From assembly GCA_002456975.1 (NCBI GenBank), contig NTKA01000001.1, forward strand, positions 1 to 64,000: a stretch of DNA of 64,000 nt, read 5' to 3'. Below the pieces are notes generated by a model. That model did no database searches and had not been told where the DNA came from. It was given only the letters and a program-made list of their open reading frames with translations. Shown piece by piece: positions 19,838 through 31,106 of this stretch; within the stretch, counting starts at the first letter, position 1, and every line of letters starts with the position of its first letter. Source of the stretch: Halieaceae bacterium MED-G27. Lineage in GTDB: Bacteria; Pseudomonadota; Gammaproteobacteria; Pseudomonadales; Halieaceae. The position numbers and the translations under genes were made by a program.

Positions 19838-20515
19838 TCACACAATCCCTCTGGAGGTAATGAGCGCCATGGCTCGGTCAAAGACTTGACTGGCTGACAG
19901 CTCAGTGCTGTCGATCACAACCGCGTCCTCGGCAGGTCTGAGTGGAGATGCAGATCGAGCACGATCTTTGGCGTCTCTCGCCTCTATGGCCTCCAGAAGG
20001 CGCGGCAGACTAACACTGTCGCCCTGTGCCTGCAACTGAAGCTGGCGCCGCAGTGCGCGCGCCTGCGCCGACGCCTCCAGAAACAACTTTAGATCGGCCT
20101 CGGGAAAGACCACGGAACCCATGTCTCTGCCGTCGGCAATCAATCCTGGTGCGACCGCCAATTCTCGCTGACGCGCAAGAAGTGCCTGACGTACCTTAGG
20201 AAATACAGCGACTGCAGACGCGCCTTCACCGCCGCGGACCGATCGAATGGGGATACTCACATCCGTGCCTTCATGAAAGACGCCAACGCCGTCATCAATT
20301 GGCTCAAACGTTACATCTAGCGAAGCTGCGATAGCTTCGAGCCCCAATTCATCATCCCAGGCGACACCGCGTTCACTCGCAACGTGGCCAACTACCCGAT
20401 ACAGCGCCCCACTATCTAATAGGTGAAACCCCAAGCGGTCGGCCAGCCTCCGCGCGAGACTGCCCTTACCCGCACCACTGGGGCCATCGACGCAGATGAC
20501 TGGTACTAACTGCAT
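19838..20515 (-). CDS. cmk: (d)CMP kinase
   Basis: VICVDGPSGAGKGSLARRLADRLGFHLLDSGALYRVVG. Confidence 0.96.
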   Translation of the reverse strand: MQLVPVICVDGPSGAGKGSLARRLADRLGFHLLDSGALYRVVGHVASERGVAWDDELGLEAIAASLDVTFEPIDDGVGVFHEGTDVSIPIRSVRGGEGASAVAVFPKVRQALLARQRELAVAPGLIADGRDMGSVVFPEADLKLFLEASAQARALRRQLQLQAQGDSVSLPRLLEAIEARDAKDRARSASPLRPAEDAVVIDSTELSASQVFDRAMALITSRGIV

Positions 20516-20518
20516 TAT

Positions 20519-21817
20519 TTAAAGAGCTTCGGTAATCCGAAGGCCAATACCCTTCGATAGCGACGCAAAGTTTGGGAAGGAAGTAGCGACGTGATCGCAA
20601 TCGTTGACGATGATGTCACCGTTAGCCCTCAGCGCTGCAATGGAGAAACTCATGGCGATCCGATGATCGTGATAGGTATCGATCTCGCCACCCGTCATCC
20701 GCCCACCTTGAATTCGAATACCATCGGGCATCACCTCGTTCGCAATGCCTAACCGAGTAAGCCCTTCAGCCATCGAGGCGATTCGATCGCTTTCCTTTAC
20801 CCGCAATTCTTCAGCACCCGATAGCACTGTCTCACCATCGGCGCAGGCTGCAGCGATGAACAGCACCGGAAATTCATCAATAGCAAGCGGCACGAGCTCC
20901 TCTGGAATTTCGATTCCCTTCAACTTGGCCGATCTCACACTTAAGTCAGCAACAGGTTCGCCGCCAACTGTGCGCTCATTCATTATCTCAATATCGGCAC
21001 CCATCAGCGTGAGGATAGTGATAACCCCCGAGCGCGTCGGGTTAATGCCAACGTGTTCAAGAATAAGATCTGAGCCCTCACTGATCGATGCAGCGACCAG
21101 AAAAAACGCCGCTGAAGAAATATCTGCAGGAATATCCAATTGGGCACCCTGAAGATTGCCACCGCCGCTGAGACTAATAACGCCGTTTTCCGAATCTACT
21201 GCGTAACCGAAACCCTGCAACATTCGCTCAGTGTGGTCACGTGTCGGTGCCGGCTCGATGACCGACGTTCTTCCCTCGGCATACAGCCCCGCTAGCAACA
21301 CACATGACTTCACCTGCGCACTCGCCATTGGCATTACGTAATGTATTCCTTTTAGCGATTGTCCACCTCGAACCGTCAGTGGTGGCCGCTCGTCATGGCT
21401 ATCGATGACGGCACCCATTTGTTGCAACGGGGTAATAACCCGCCCCATCGGACGTTTCGTGAGTGAAGCGTCACCCGTCATCGTGGCGTCGAAAGATTGT
21501 GCAGCAAGGAGCCCACTAATCAGACGAATACTAGTTCCCGAGTTACCCATATCAAGCGTCTCATTGGGCTCCTTGAGCCCATGAAGGCCGACACCTTGAA
21601 TCCGGACTTGGCCATCGCGCGGTCCGTCGATAGTGACGCCCATGGCCCTAAACGCATTCACTGTACACAACGCGTCTTGACCCTCAAGAAAGCCGGTCGC
21701 CTCAGTAATACCCTCCGCTATCGATCCGAGCATGATCGTTCGATGTGAAATCGATTTGTCACCCGGAGCACGCAATCGGCCAGTGATAGAGCCACCAGGC
21801 TTAACTTGAAACCGCAT
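20519..21817 (-). CDS. aroA: 3-phosphoshikimate 1-carboxyvinyltransferase
   Basis: GDKSISHRTIMLGSIAEG, LDMGNSGTSIRLISGLL, LRVKESDRIASMAEGL. Confidence 0.96.
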   Translation of the reverse strand: MRFQVKPGGSITGRLRAPGDKSISHRTIMLGSIAEGITEATGFLEGQDALCTVNAFRAMGVTIDGPRDGQVRIQGVGLHGLKEPNETLDMGNSGTSIRLISGLLAAQSFDATMTGDASLTKRPMGRVITPLQQMGAVIDSHDERPPLTVRGGQSLKGIHYVMPMASAQVKSCVLLAGLYAEGRTSVIEPAPTRDHTERMLQGFGYAVDSENGVISLSGGGNLQGAQLDIPADISSAAFFLVAASISEGSDLILEHVGINPTRSGVITILTLMGADIEIMNERTVGGEPVADLSVRSAKLKGIEIPEELVPLAIDEFPVLFIAAACADGETVLSGAEELRVKESDRIASMAEGLTRLGIANEVMPDGIRIQGGRMTGGEIDTYHDHRIAMSFSIAALRANGDIIVNDCDHVATSFPNFASLSKGIGLRITEAL

Positions 21818-22716
21818 TAGTCTGTATCCACCCCTTCAGATTGAACAGGATTTAGAATGTCATCGTGAGCTCTTCGATGCTCTCGACACGCCAAAAAATA
21901 GGCCTTTAATGCTTCATCGTCTCCGGCTTCGATTAATCCCCTTAATCGCGCCATTTGCTCGCCGAACTGGTCAATCGATGTCAGGAGTGCCGCCCGATTG
22001 GTCTCGGCAATATCGGCCCACATTGTCGGATCGGACCCTGCGATTCGGGTCATGTCCCGCAACGCGCCGCCACCGTGGATGGTCGGCTCTGCGGAATCAT
22101 CGGCAAGCGCAGCTGTCAAGGCATAGGCGACCATATGCGGCATATGCGAACTCGATGCCAACACCGCATCGTGCTGATCAACCTCCATTCGCCGTAGATA
22201 TGCCCCGGTCAGCTGCCACATCGCCTCGACTTGCTCCACGGCATCTGTATCAGTTGTCGCCAGTGGCGTCAGAATCACCTCTCGCCCCGAAAATAGTGAC
22301 GCATCGGACGCTTGTACACCGCTGTGCTCTGATCCTGCTATCGGATGAGCGGGTACGAAACGGTCGTAGGCTTGCTGCGGACCGTTAATCACAAAACCTT
22401 TGATGCTCGCCATGTCAGTCACAACGGGGGAGCGTTCGAGACGAGCGCAGCGGGTAACGATGTCAGCAAGCAAGTTCCCGGTGGCCTTAGGAGGTGCACC
22501 CACCACCACCATGTCAGCTATCGACAAAACCTCGTCCAAATCCAGGGAGTAGCGATCAATCACGCCAAGCTCAAGACCCAAGGCAAGACTCGGCTCGCGG
22601 GGTCCCCAACCAATGAGCTCTCCGTCCCAAGTCGAGGCCTTTAACGCTCTCGCCAGGGAGCCAGAGATGAGACCCAGCCCTAGCACCGCGACCGACTGAC
22701 ATGAAAAGGACACCAT
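21817..22716 (-). CDS. tyrA: Prephenate dehydrogenase (TyrA family)
   Basis: VAVLGLGLISGSLARALK (Rossmann motif), FVPAHPIAGSEHSGV, HMVAYALTAAL. Confidence 0.92.
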   Translation of the reverse strand: MVSFSCQSVAVLGLGLISGSLARALKASTWDGELIGWGPREPSLALGLELGVIDRYSLDLDEVLSIADMVVVGAPPKATGNLLADIVTRCARLERSPVVTDMASIKGFVINGPQQAYDRFVPAHPIAGSEHSGVQASDASLFSGREVILTPLATTDTDAVEQVEAMWQLTGAYLRRMEVDQHDAVLASSSHMPHMVAYALTAALADDSAEPTIHGGGALRDMTRIAGSDPTMWADIAETNRAALLTSIDQFGEQMARLRGLIEAGDDEALKAYFLACREHRRAHDDILNPVQSEGVDTD

Positions 22717-23810
22717 CAGATGGGGGCTTTAGGGTAGGAGCCCAACGGCTTCAGCAAAATCGAATTTTCCTCTAGCGCTGCGACCACCTCTCGAATAAGC
22801 GGATCCGTTAAATGTCCCTCAAATTCGATAAAGAACATGTAAGTCCACTTTTCTGTTTTGGACGGTCGAGAGTCGATACGGGTCAGACTAATTCCGCGCT
22901 CCTCGAAGGGGCGTAACAAACTGAGAAGTGCACCCGGCCGATTTCGACTCGCTATCAGAATCGACGTCTTGTCCTCGCCACTCGCCGGTACACTGTCGCG
23001 CCCGATCACAAAGAATCTTGTCGTGTTGTGAGCGATATCTTGAATAGCCTCAGATAACTTTATTAAGCGATAGTTATCGGCGGCCAAATCACCGGCAATG
23101 GCTGCGATGCCAGGCTCTGCCTGCGCTCGCACCGCCGCCTCGCCATTGCTCCGGCAGACGTCGCGCGGCACGCCCGGCAGATTGGCATCGAGCCATTCTC
23201 GACACTGTCCAAGTGCCTGCTCATGCCCACAAACGGCAGTGATTGACTCCATAGTAGTGTCAGCGCCTGCCAGCAGGTGATGAACAATTGGTAACTCGAC
23301 TTCTCCTACGATATGGAGCGCCGACTCCAAGAAGCAGTCTAACGTCTGACCAACCATACCCTCGGTTGAGTTCTCCACCGGCACTACAGCCATGTCGCAC
23401 ACCCGGTCTTCGACCTGACGAAAAACATCGCGGATTGTCGGTGCAGATTGGTGGATAGCAGATTGGCCAAAATGTTTGATGGCCGCCGCTTGTGAATAGG
23501 TGCCCGAAGGCCCCAAAAAGCCAACGGTCAGTGGGCGCTCCAGCGCCAAACAGCTCGACATGATTTCGCGGAAAATGCGCGCAGCAAAGTCAGCGGGGAG
23601 TGGTCCAGGATTGGCCTGCTGAATCGCCCGAAGAATCTGCGCTTCGCGCTCGGGCCGATAAAACAGCGCATCGCCAGACCGGGTCGTTGCCAGCTTTATC
23701 TCAGCAACACGGCGTGCACAATCCGCTCGCTGGTTAATCAGCATCAATAATTGACGATCAATATCGTCAATTTCAGCCCTGATTGCTGCTAAGTCCTCGT
23801 CACTTGCCAT
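22716..23810 (-). CDS. pheA: Bifunctional chorismate mutase/prephenate dehydratase
   Basis: N-terminal chorismate mutase; VGFLGPSGTYSQAAAIKHFG, VVPVENSTEGMVGQTLD, C-terminal ACT domain SLLRPFEERGISLTRIDSRPSKTEKWTYMFFIEFEGH. Confidence 0.96.
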   Translation of the reverse strand: MASDEDLAAIRAEIDDIDRQLLMLINQRADCARRVAEIKLATTRSGDALFYRPEREAQILRAIQQANPGPLPADFAARIFREIMSSCLALERPLTVGFLGPSGTYSQAAAIKHFGQSAIHQSAPTIRDVFRQVEDRVCDMAVVPVENSTEGMVGQTLDCFLESALHIVGEVELPIVHHLLAGADTTMESITAVCGHEQALGQCREWLDANLPGVPRDVCRSNGEAAVRAQAEPGIAAIAGDLAADNYRLIKLSEAIQDIAHNTTRFFVIGRDSVPASGEDKTSILIASRNRPGALLSLLRPFEERGISLTRIDSRPSKTEKWTYMFFIEFEGHLTDPLIREVVAALEENSILLKPLGSYPKAPI

Positions 23811-23825
23811 TAGTTAGTCTAACCA

Positions 23826-24905
23826 CTACGCCTGTTGCTGTTCGAAACGATGCATGAAATCACACAATGCTTCAACGGAGGATTTTTCAACCGCGTTGTA
23901 AATACTCGCCCGCATACCCCCGACCGAGCGATGCCCCTTCAGATTCAAGAGCGATTCTTGCTCGGCGTGCTCTAAGAACAAGGCGTCCAACTCAGGCCTC
24001 GCCAAGGTGAACGGCACGTTCATTAAAGAACGGTACCGGGGCTCTGTAGGATTACTGTAGAAATCAGATTGATCAATTAACGAGTAAAGCATCTCTGCTT
24101 TTTGACGGTTGACGGCCTCCATAGCCACTAGGCCACCCCTATGTTCCAACCACTCGAACACAAGACCAGCAAGATAAATAGCGTAAGTAGGCGGCGTGTT
24201 GTACATCGACTCATTCTCAGCCGCTAATGTCCAATTCAATGTCGACGGCGCATCCGTTCGCGCTCGCCCCAGCAAGTCATTATGGACGATTGCAATACAT
24301 AGACCGGCGGGACCGATATTTTTTTGAGCCCCTGCGTAAATGACACCAAACGCATCGACATCGATGGGCCTCGATAAAATAGTTGAGGACATGTCAGCCA
24401 CTAACGGCGCCTCGGTCACGGGAACAAAATCAAACTCCAAACCCCCGATCGTCTCGTTAGGACAGTAATGGCAGTAAGCGGCACCCGAGGACCAAGACCA
24501 CATCGCTACGTCAGGTATCGTAGTAAAATTGGATGACTCTGAGCTCGCCACCAAATTGACATCAACATAGCGCGAGGCCTCGGCTCGTGCTTTCTTGGAC
24601 CACTGCCCGGTCACTAGTTGATCGACGACGTCGCCGGGACCTGCAAGGTTGATGGGAATACTCGAGAACTGCTGTGACGCACCGCCCTGTAAAAAAAGGA
24701 CACGGTAGGAGTCAGAGATACCCAACAAACGCCGCAACGACTCCTCTGCACGCCGCTTTGTCTCGACAAAAGCCTTACTCCTGTGACTCACTTCCATGAC
24801 GGAAGCGCCAGACCCCTGCCAGTCGAGCAACTCACTTTGTGCTCTTTCTAATACCTCGGTGGGCATCGCCGCCGGGCCCGCACAAAAATTATGCGCCCGC
24901 CTCAC
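23826..24905 (-). CDS. serC: 3-phosphoserine/phosphohydroxythreonine transaminase
   Basis: [41 protein letters not shown]. Confidence 0.96.
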   Translation of the reverse strand: MRRAHNFCAGPAAMPTEVLERAQSELLDWQGSGASVMEVSHRSKAFVETKRRAEESLRRLLGISDSYRVLFLQGGASQQFSSIPINLAGPGDVVDQLVTGQWSKKARAEASRYVDVNLVASSESSNFTTIPDVAMWSWSSGAAYCHYCPNETIGGLEFDFVPVTEAPLVADMSSTILSRPIDVDAFGVIYAGAQKNIGPAGLCIAIVHNDLLGRARTDAPSTLNWTLAAENESMYNTPPTYAIYLAGLVFEWLEHRGGLVAMEAVNRQKAEMLYSLIDQSDFYSNPTEPRYRSLMNVPFTLARPELDALFLEHAEQESLLNLKGHRSVGGMRASIYNAVEKSSVEALCDFMHRFEQQQA

Positions 24906-27511
24906 TCGTCGGTTGCGTCCGAGCCGCCCTCTTCTTCGGCATTTACTGACTCCGCGGGTGCCGCTTCAACATCGTCTTCTGCGATTCGACTGACGCTGAC
25001 TAAAGCTTCTCCATCGCGTGTTCTGATAACACGCACACCCTGGGTGTTACGACCTAGCAGACTCACCTCGTCGACTCGAGTGCGAACGGCTGTCCCTTGA
25101 TTAGAGATCAACATCATCTCGTCGCCATCCCAGACTTGAACAGCGCCCACCAACGAGCCGTTGCGGGCTGAGGTTGACATGGCGATCACACCTTTTCCGC
25201 CTCGACCCTTTGCTGGGAACTCCGCGTTTTCGGTGCGCTTGCCGTAACCATTCTCGGTAACGGTCAAAATTCGCCCATCGGTTTTCGGTACTATCAGCGA
25301 GATCAGCTTGTGGCCGGTCGGCAAATTAATACCCCGGACACCGCGCGCAGTTCTTCCCATCGCGCGAACCTGTGACTCATTAAAGCGAGTGGCCTTGCCC
25401 TCGGTAGAAAACAACATGAGGTCGCTGTCGCCATCGGTCACTGCTGTGCCTACCAACACATCATCCTCGTCGAGCTCGATAGCGCGCAGACCCACGCTTC
25501 GCTGGCGAGCAAACTGTGTCGCTGCTGTCTTCTTAACTGTCCCTTTTTCGGTGGCCATAAAGATGAACTTGTCATCATCGTAGCCATCAATCGGCAAAAT
25601 CGAAGTAATGCGCTCCCCCTCATCGAGTGGCAGCAAGTTCACCATCGGACGACCACGCGAATTACGGCTGGCCAACGGAATATGAAACACCTTCAGCCAG
25701 TAGACCTTCCCTAAATTCGAGAAACACAAGACGGTGGCGTGCGTACTCGCAATCAGCAGATGCTCGACGAAGTCCTCGTCTTTTACTGCTGTCGCACTTC
25801 GACCGGTGCCACCTCGGCGCTGTGCCTGGTAATCAGTCAGCGACTGCGTTTTCGCATAACCACCATGCGAGATAGTGACCACGCGATCCTCTTCCGTGAT
25901 CAGATCTTCCACCGTCAGATCGTGCGCCGAATCGGTGATCTCAGTGAGCCGATCATCACCAAAGTCTTCGACTAGCTCTTCAAGCTCTTCACGAATGACC
26001 AATCGCAGACGGTCTGGATCACCCAAGATGTCGAGAAGATCTGCAATTTCAGCCACCTTATCCGAGTACTCTTGGAGCAGTTTTTCGTGTTCGAGACCGG
26101 TCAAGCGATTCAATCGGAGATCGAGGATGGCTTGGGCCTGAGCCGGAGACAAGTGATATCGGCCATCAATCAGGCCGAAATCGCCCTCCAGATCGTCAGG
26201 CCGGCAAGCTGATTCACCGGCGCGCTCGAGCATCGCGCTGACATCCCCAGGGACCCAGCTCGCAGCGACCAAACGCTCTCGAGCTTCTGCCGCCGTCGGC
26301 GAGGTCTTGATCGTCTCGATAATCTCATCAATGTTGGCAAGTGCGACTGCGAGACCCTCGAGCACATGGCCACGTTCGCGTGCTTTGCGCAATAAGAAGA
26401 GTGTTCGACGGGTCACAACCTCGCGGCGATGGCGGACAAACGCCTCGATAATCTCTTTTAGGTTGAGAACCTTTGGCTGGCCGTCAACAAGGGCGACCAT
26501 ATTAATACCAACAACACTTTGCAGCTGGGTTTGGGCGTACAGATTGTTGAGGACGACATCGCCAACCTCACCCCGCCGCAACTCGATGACAACTCGCAAA
26601 CCATCCTTGTCCGACTCGTCACGCAGCTCAGTGATACCCTCAATCTTCTTCTCTTTCACCAGCTCTGCAATTCGTTCGAGCAAGCGCGCCTTGTTCAACT
26701 GATAGGGAATCTCGTGGATGATGATCGTATCTTTGCCTTTGGCATCGTCGGTAACCACTTCGGCACGGGCGCGGACATAAATTCGGCCTCGGCCTGTGCG
26801 ATAAGCCTGAACAATGCCGGCACGTCCCGTAATAATGGCGCCCGTCGGAAAATCGGGACCGGGAATGTAACGAATGAGGTCGTCTACCGTGATCTCTGGG
26901 TTTTCCAACACCGCGAGACAGCCTGCCACCACTTCGCGCATATTATGAGGAGGAATATTCGTCGCCATACCAACGGCAATACCCGCTGATCCATTAACGA
27001 GGAGATTGGGAACCCGCGTCGGCAGCACAACCGGAATGTGCTCGGTACCGTCGTAGTTCTCTGCAAAATCGACTGTTTCTTTTTCCAGGTCGGCGAGCAG
27101 GGAATGCGCTAACTTTTCCATTCGGATTTCGGTATAGCGCATCGCCGCTGCCGAATCGCCATCAATCGACCCAAAGTTTCCCTGACCATCAACTAGTGGA
27201 TATCGGAGTGAAAACGACTGAGCCATTCGGACGATTGTGTCGTAGACCGCGGAGTCGCCGTGCGGGTGATATTTACCGATAACATCGCCCACGACCCGCG
27301 CCGATTTCTTGTAAGCCTTGTTCCAGTCGTTGTTGAGCTCATTCATCGCGAATAAAACGCGTCGATGCACAGGTTTCAACCCATCTCTAACGTCTGGTAG
27401 GGCCCGCCCCACGATGACGCTCATCGCATAATCCATGTAGGACTGCTTGAGCTCGTCTTCGATATTAATGGGGTGGACTTCTTGTGCTAAGTCTTCTTGC
27501 TGATCTGCCAT
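24902..27511 (-). CDS. gyrA: DNA gyrase subunit A
   Basis: [47 protein letters not shown], GyrA-box-like QRRGGTG. Confidence 0.98.
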   Translation of the reverse strand: MADQQEDLAQEVHPINIEDELKQSYMDYAMSVIVGRALPDVRDGLKPVHRRVLFAMNELNNDWNKAYKKSARVVGDVIGKYHPHGDSAVYDTIVRMAQSFSLRYPLVDGQGNFGSIDGDSAAAMRYTEIRMEKLAHSLLADLEKETVDFAENYDGTEHIPVVLPTRVPNLLVNGSAGIAVGMATNIPPHNMREVVAGCLAVLENPEITVDDLIRYIPGPDFPTGAIITGRAGIVQAYRTGRGRIYVRARAEVVTDDAKGKDTIIIHEIPYQLNKARLLERIAELVKEKKIEGITELRDESDKDGLRVVIELRRGEVGDVVLNNLYAQTQLQSVVGINMVALVDGQPKVLNLKEIIEAFVRHRREVVTRRTLFLLRKARERGHVLEGLAVALANIDEIIETIKTSPTAAEARERLVAASWVPGDVSAMLERAGESACRPDDLEGDFGLIDGRYHLSPAQAQAILDLRLNRLTGLEHEKLLQEYSDKVAEIADLLDILGDPDRLRLVIREELEELVEDFGDDRLTEITDSAHDLTVEDLITEEDRVVTISHGGYAKTQSLTDYQAQRRGGTGRSATAVKDEDFVEHLLIASTHATVLCFSNLGKVYWLKVFHIPLASRNSRGRPMVNLLPLDEGERITSILPIDGYDDDKFIFMATEKGTVKKTAATQFARQRSVGLRAIELDEDDVLVGTAVTDGDSDLMLFSTEGKATRFNESQVRAMGRTARGVRGINLPTGHKLISLIVPKTDGRILTVTENGYGKRTENAEFPAKGRGGKGVIAMSTSARNGSLVGAVQVWDGDEMMLISNQGTAVRTRVDEVSLLGRNTQGVRVIRTRDGEALVSVSRIAEDDVEAAPAESVNAEEEGGSDATDE

Positions 27512-27554
27512 TAGGCCTACTTTTTTTCGAGCAGGAGAACCACTCGATACCTAC

Positions 27555-27582
27555 ATTTGATAGTCTGCAAATACTATCAAAT
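27555..27582. promoter_or_regulatory. Perfect 10-bp inverted repeat in the gyrA/mtaD divergent intergenic region
   Basis: ATTTGATAGT-ctgcaaat-ACTATCAAAT. Confidence 0.55.
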
Positions 27583-27635
27583 TCAGACTGTTAAGGCTAA
27601 TGCTTGTCGGTCCAAAAACCCTGTTGGAATCCACC

Positions 27636-28949
27636 ATGGAAACAGTCAATTTCGTCGTGCATCCAAGCGAGATCATCACTGTTAACTCGCACTCAGAGAT
27701 CTTGCGAGATACCAGTGTTGTGGTGCGCGATGGCAAGATCGAATCTCTTCTACCCACGACCGAAGCGCGCGCGCTTAGAGACATCGCACAAGTCGACCTC
27801 AGCGATCATGTATTGATGCCGGGCTTGATTAATGCACACGGTCACGCTGCGATGACCTTACTGCGGGGCATTGCCGATGATATGGCCCTATCTCAGTGGT
27901 TAAACGACAAAATTTGGCCGCTCGAAAACAAATGGGTAGACCAAGTATTCGTGATGGATGGCACCGAAATCGCAGCCGCCGAAATGATAATGAGCGGTGT
28001 CACCACTGCCAGTGATCAGTATTTCTTCCCGGACATCGCCGCGCAGGTTTTCCAGCAAGCGGGCCTGCGCGCGCAGTTGACTTTTCCTATCATCGATGTG
28101 GAAACGGCGTGGGGGCGAAGCGGCGCCGATTATTTGGAGAAAGGGCTCGCGCTCGGGGATACCTATCGCGACCACGATCTAGTGACCGTGGGGTTCGGAC
28201 CACATTCTAACTATGCCGTCGACGAGCCTCTGCTTGAAAGAACTGCGACACTGGCCGCCGAACTTGATGCGCCAGTGCAAATTCACCTTCACGAAACTGC
28301 ACATGAAGTACTGAGTTCGGTCGAACGTATCGGCGAGCGACCGATTGACCAGCTCGCGAGACTCGGATTGCTATCGCCGAAAACTCAATGCGTTCATATG
28401 ACCGCTCTTGGCAACCAAGACATCGACACCATCGCCGACCATGGCGCCCACGTTGTGCACTGTCCTAAATCAAACATGAAATTAGCGTCGGGGCTGTGCC
28501 CGGTTAGTAAGTTGCTAGACAGGGGTATCAATGTTGCGCTGGGCACTGACGGCGCCGCCAGCAACAACCGACTTAATGCACTGAACGAGATGCAGGCCGC
28601 CGCCCTTCTCGCCAAAATTGAAAGCGGTAGTCCGGAAGCACTTCCCGCCCACAAGGCCATTGAAATGGCTACGATCAACGGCGCGAAAGCCTTAGGTATC
28701 GACCACATCACCGGCAGTCTCGAAGTGGGCAAAGCTGCGGATATGATCGCCCTCAGCACGCGCGAGCTCGCGATGCTACCGGGTCACAATATCCTGTCCG
28801 ACGTGGTCTACGCCACTTCGGGCAATGAAGTACGCTGGAGTTGGGTGGCAGGACACAACATTTTACGTGACAGACGGTTGCAAACCTTGGACACCGAGGC
28901 AATTTTGCGCAAAGCGGCGAGCTGGCGGGTTAAACTCGCGACGGGCTAA
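27636..28949 (+). CDS. mtaD: TRZ/ATZ family amidohydrolase; 5'-methylthioadenosine/S-adenosylhomocysteine deaminase-like
   Basis: DHVLMPGLINAHGHAAMTLLRGIADDMALSQWL, LGTDGAASNNRLNALNEMQ; gyrA neighbourhood and mtaD-ubiG-mupP-yciK order match Pseudomonas. Start adjusted from 27600. Confidence 0.9.
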   Translation: METVNFVVHPSEIITVNSHSEILRDTSVVVRDGKIESLLPTTEARALRDIAQVDLSDHVLMPGLINAHGHAAMTLLRGIADDMALSQWLNDKIWPLENKWVDQVFVMDGTEIAAAEMIMSGVTTASDQYFFPDIAAQVFQQAGLRAQLTFPIIDVETAWGRSGADYLEKGLALGDTYRDHDLVTVGFGPHSNYAVDEPLLERTATLAAELDAPVQIHLHETAHEVLSSVERIGERPIDQLARLGLLSPKTQCVHMTALGNQDIDTIADHGAHVVHCPKSNMKLASGLCPVSKLLDRGINVALGTDGAASNNRLNALNEMQAAALLAKIESGSPEALPAHKAIEMATINGAKALGIDHITGSLEVGKAADMIALSTRELAMLPGHNILSDVVYATSGNEVRWSWVAGHNILRDRRLQTLDTEAILRKAASWRVKLATG

Positions 28950-28970
28950 CCCCAGCGAGTAATCAAAGTT

Positions 28971-29678
28971 ATGACATCAACCAACGTAGATCCTGAAGAA
29001 ATTGCCAAGTTCGAAGCGCTTGCATCCCGATGGTGGGACGCCAACAGCGAATTCAAACCCCTGCATGAAATCAACCCCCTGCGGGCGGGCTGGATCGATG
29101 AGTACAGCCCTATCCGAGGTAAGGCACTGATCGATGTAGGCTGTGGCGGAGGCCTACTGAGCGAGGCAATGGCGTCAAGAGGCGCCACGGTTACAGGCAT
29201 CGACATGGGTGAGGCACCGCTATCAGTAGCCAGAATTCACTTGCTGGAATCGCAATTGGATGTTGAGTATCTACAGTCAACTGCAGAGGCATTAGCCAGC
29301 GAACGACCAGAAACATACGATGTAGTGACATGCCTTGAAATGCTTGAGCATGTTCCTGACCCCTCGGCAGTCATTCAGGCCTGTGCCGATATGGCAAAGC
29401 CTGGCGCCGACTTATATTTCTCGACCATCAACCGAAATCCCAAAGCATGGCTATTCGCCATTGTTGGCGCCGAGTATGTCCTTCAACTCTTGCCCAAGGG
29501 CACCCATGAATACGAGAAACTGATCAAGCCTTCTGAGCTTGCGCGCTGGGCGAGAGCCGCAGGTCTCCAAGTAGAAGAAATGATTGGACTCACCTACAAC
29601 CCCCTGACGAAACGTTACAAGCTGGTCGAAGGCGATGTGTCAGTGAATTATATGATTAAGGCCAGCAAGTCAGCATGA
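28971..29678 (+). CDS. ubiG: Bifunctional 2-polyprenyl-6-hydroxyphenol methylase/3-demethylubiquinol 3-O-methyltransferase
   Basis: [39 protein letters not shown]. Confidence 0.95.
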   Translation: MTSTNVDPEEIAKFEALASRWWDANSEFKPLHEINPLRAGWIDEYSPIRGKALIDVGCGGGLLSEAMASRGATVTGIDMGEAPLSVARIHLLESQLDVEYLQSTAEALASERPETYDVVTCLEMLEHVPDPSAVIQACADMAKPGADLYFSTINRNPKAWLFAIVGAEYVLQLLPKGTHEYEKLIKPSELARWARAAGLQVEEMIGLTYNPLTKRYKLVEGDVSVNYMIKASKSA

Positions 29679-30346
29679 CCCGACGGCCATTTGACGCCTT
29701 TGTTTTTGACCTTGACGGGACGCTTGTCGACACTGCCAGCGAGCTCGTTGCGGCCTACCAGCGATTATGCGTGGAATACGGCACGGGCGAGCAACCTTAT
29801 GAGACCGTTCGCAAACTGATCTCTCATGGCTCTGGGCGGCTTGTTACCGAAGCGACGGGCATTGATCAGAGTGATAGCCGCTGGGAGGCTTATCGGCAGC
29901 AATACCTCGATTGGTATGAAGAAATCCTGGGGTCAAGCGCCGTGCCTTACCCGGGCACTGTGGACATTGTCGCCGAGATTGCGAAGGCCGGTTTGGTTTG
30001 GGGTATTGTTACCAACAAGTTCCGTCGCTTCGCGGAGCCATTAATGAGTCGCTTAGATTACGAGCCAGCCCCCGCAAGTTTGGTCACCCCCTGTGACGTA
30101 TCGAAAGCCAAACCCCATCCAGAACCAATCTTGCTGTGCTGCCGCGAACTCGGAGTGAGTCCCGAACGAGCGGTTTACATCGGCGATCATCTGCGTGATA
30201 TCGAAGCTGGCAATGCCGCGGGCTGCACAACGGTGGCCGTAAAATATGGCTACATCGAGGATCATGATCATCCCACAAACTGGGGTGCCGACGTATGCCT
30301 TGACACACCCAGTGACTTGAGCGCTTGGATAAGGAGCCATCTGTAA
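29675..30346 (+). CDS. mupP: HAD-superfamily phosphatase, MupP/Gph-like
   Basis: [45 protein letters not shown]; name based on synteny with the ubiG-mupP-yciK block of Pseudomonas. Confidence 0.8.
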   Translation: MTRRPFDAFVFDLDGTLVDTASELVAAYQRLCVEYGTGEQPYETVRKLISHGSGRLVTEATGIDQSDSRWEAYRQQYLDWYEEILGSSAVPYPGTVDIVAEIAKAGLVWGIVTNKFRRFAEPLMSRLDYEPAPASLVTPCDVSKAKPHPEPILLCCRELGVSPERAVYIGDHLRDIEAGNAAGCTTVAVKYGYIEDHDHPTNWGADVCLDTPSDLSAWIRSHL

Positions 30347-31098
30347 TGCCCGTAGCACCGGATAGTTGGGAGCCCGCCGCCAGCGAACTAAGCGGAAAAA
30401 CGCTGCTGATTACGGGCGCCAGCGAAGGCATTGGGCGCGCGATCTCTCTGGCTTGTGCCGAGGCGGGTGCCGAAGTGCTATTACTGGGACGCAATGAGTC
30501 TCGTCTAGAGTCGCTCTATGACACGATTATGCGAACTGGTGCTCCCACACCCGGCATTATCCCCATCGACTTGGGATCGGCGACCTACGACGATTTCGTC
30601 AACCTATCATCGACAATAGCGCAATCGATAACGAGGCTGGATGGCCTCGTGCACAACGCTAGTCTTCTTGGCGATAGAAAGCCTATCGCGCAGACTAACG
30701 CTTCAGGCTGGCATCAACTCATGCAAGTGAATGTCAATGCCACCTTCATGCTGACGCAAACGCTACTACCTCTCATGGAACTGGCACCCAAAGCATCGAT
30801 TGTATTTACCAGTTCGGGTGTGGGCAGGCGCGGTCGGGCTTATTGGGGCGGCTACGCGGTCTCAAAGTTTGCCACCGAGGGATTGATGGAAGTGTTAGCC
30901 GACGAGCTGGGAGCAACATCAAATATTCGGGTCAATAGCTTAAATCCGGGCGCAGTGAACACGGCTATGCGCCGCGCGGCATACCCTGCCGAAAATCCAG
31001 ATACCAATCCGAGCCCCGAGGCCCTAGTGAATCACTGGATCTATCTTATGAGTGACGCCAGCGAGGGTGTGCACGGCTGCGCCTTGAGTGCTCAATAG
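30346..31098 (+). CDS. YciK family SDR oxidoreductase
   Basis: KTLLITGASEGIGRAISLACAEAGA, YWGGYAVSKFATEGLMEVL; TAATG junction with the upstream gene. Start adjusted from 30325. Confidence 0.9.
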   Translation: MPVAPDSWEPAASELSGKTLLITGASEGIGRAISLACAEAGAEVLLLGRNESRLESLYDTIMRTGAPTPGIIPIDLGSATYDDFVNLSSTIAQSITRLDGLVHNASLLGDRKPIAQTNASGWHQLMQVNVNATFMLTQTLLPLMELAPKASIVFTSSGVGRRGRAYWGGYAVSKFATEGLMEVLADELGATSNIRVNSLNPGAVNTAMRRAAYPAENPDTNPSPEALVNHWIYLMSDASEGVHGCALSAQ

Positions 31099-31106
31099 GT
31101 GGTTTG

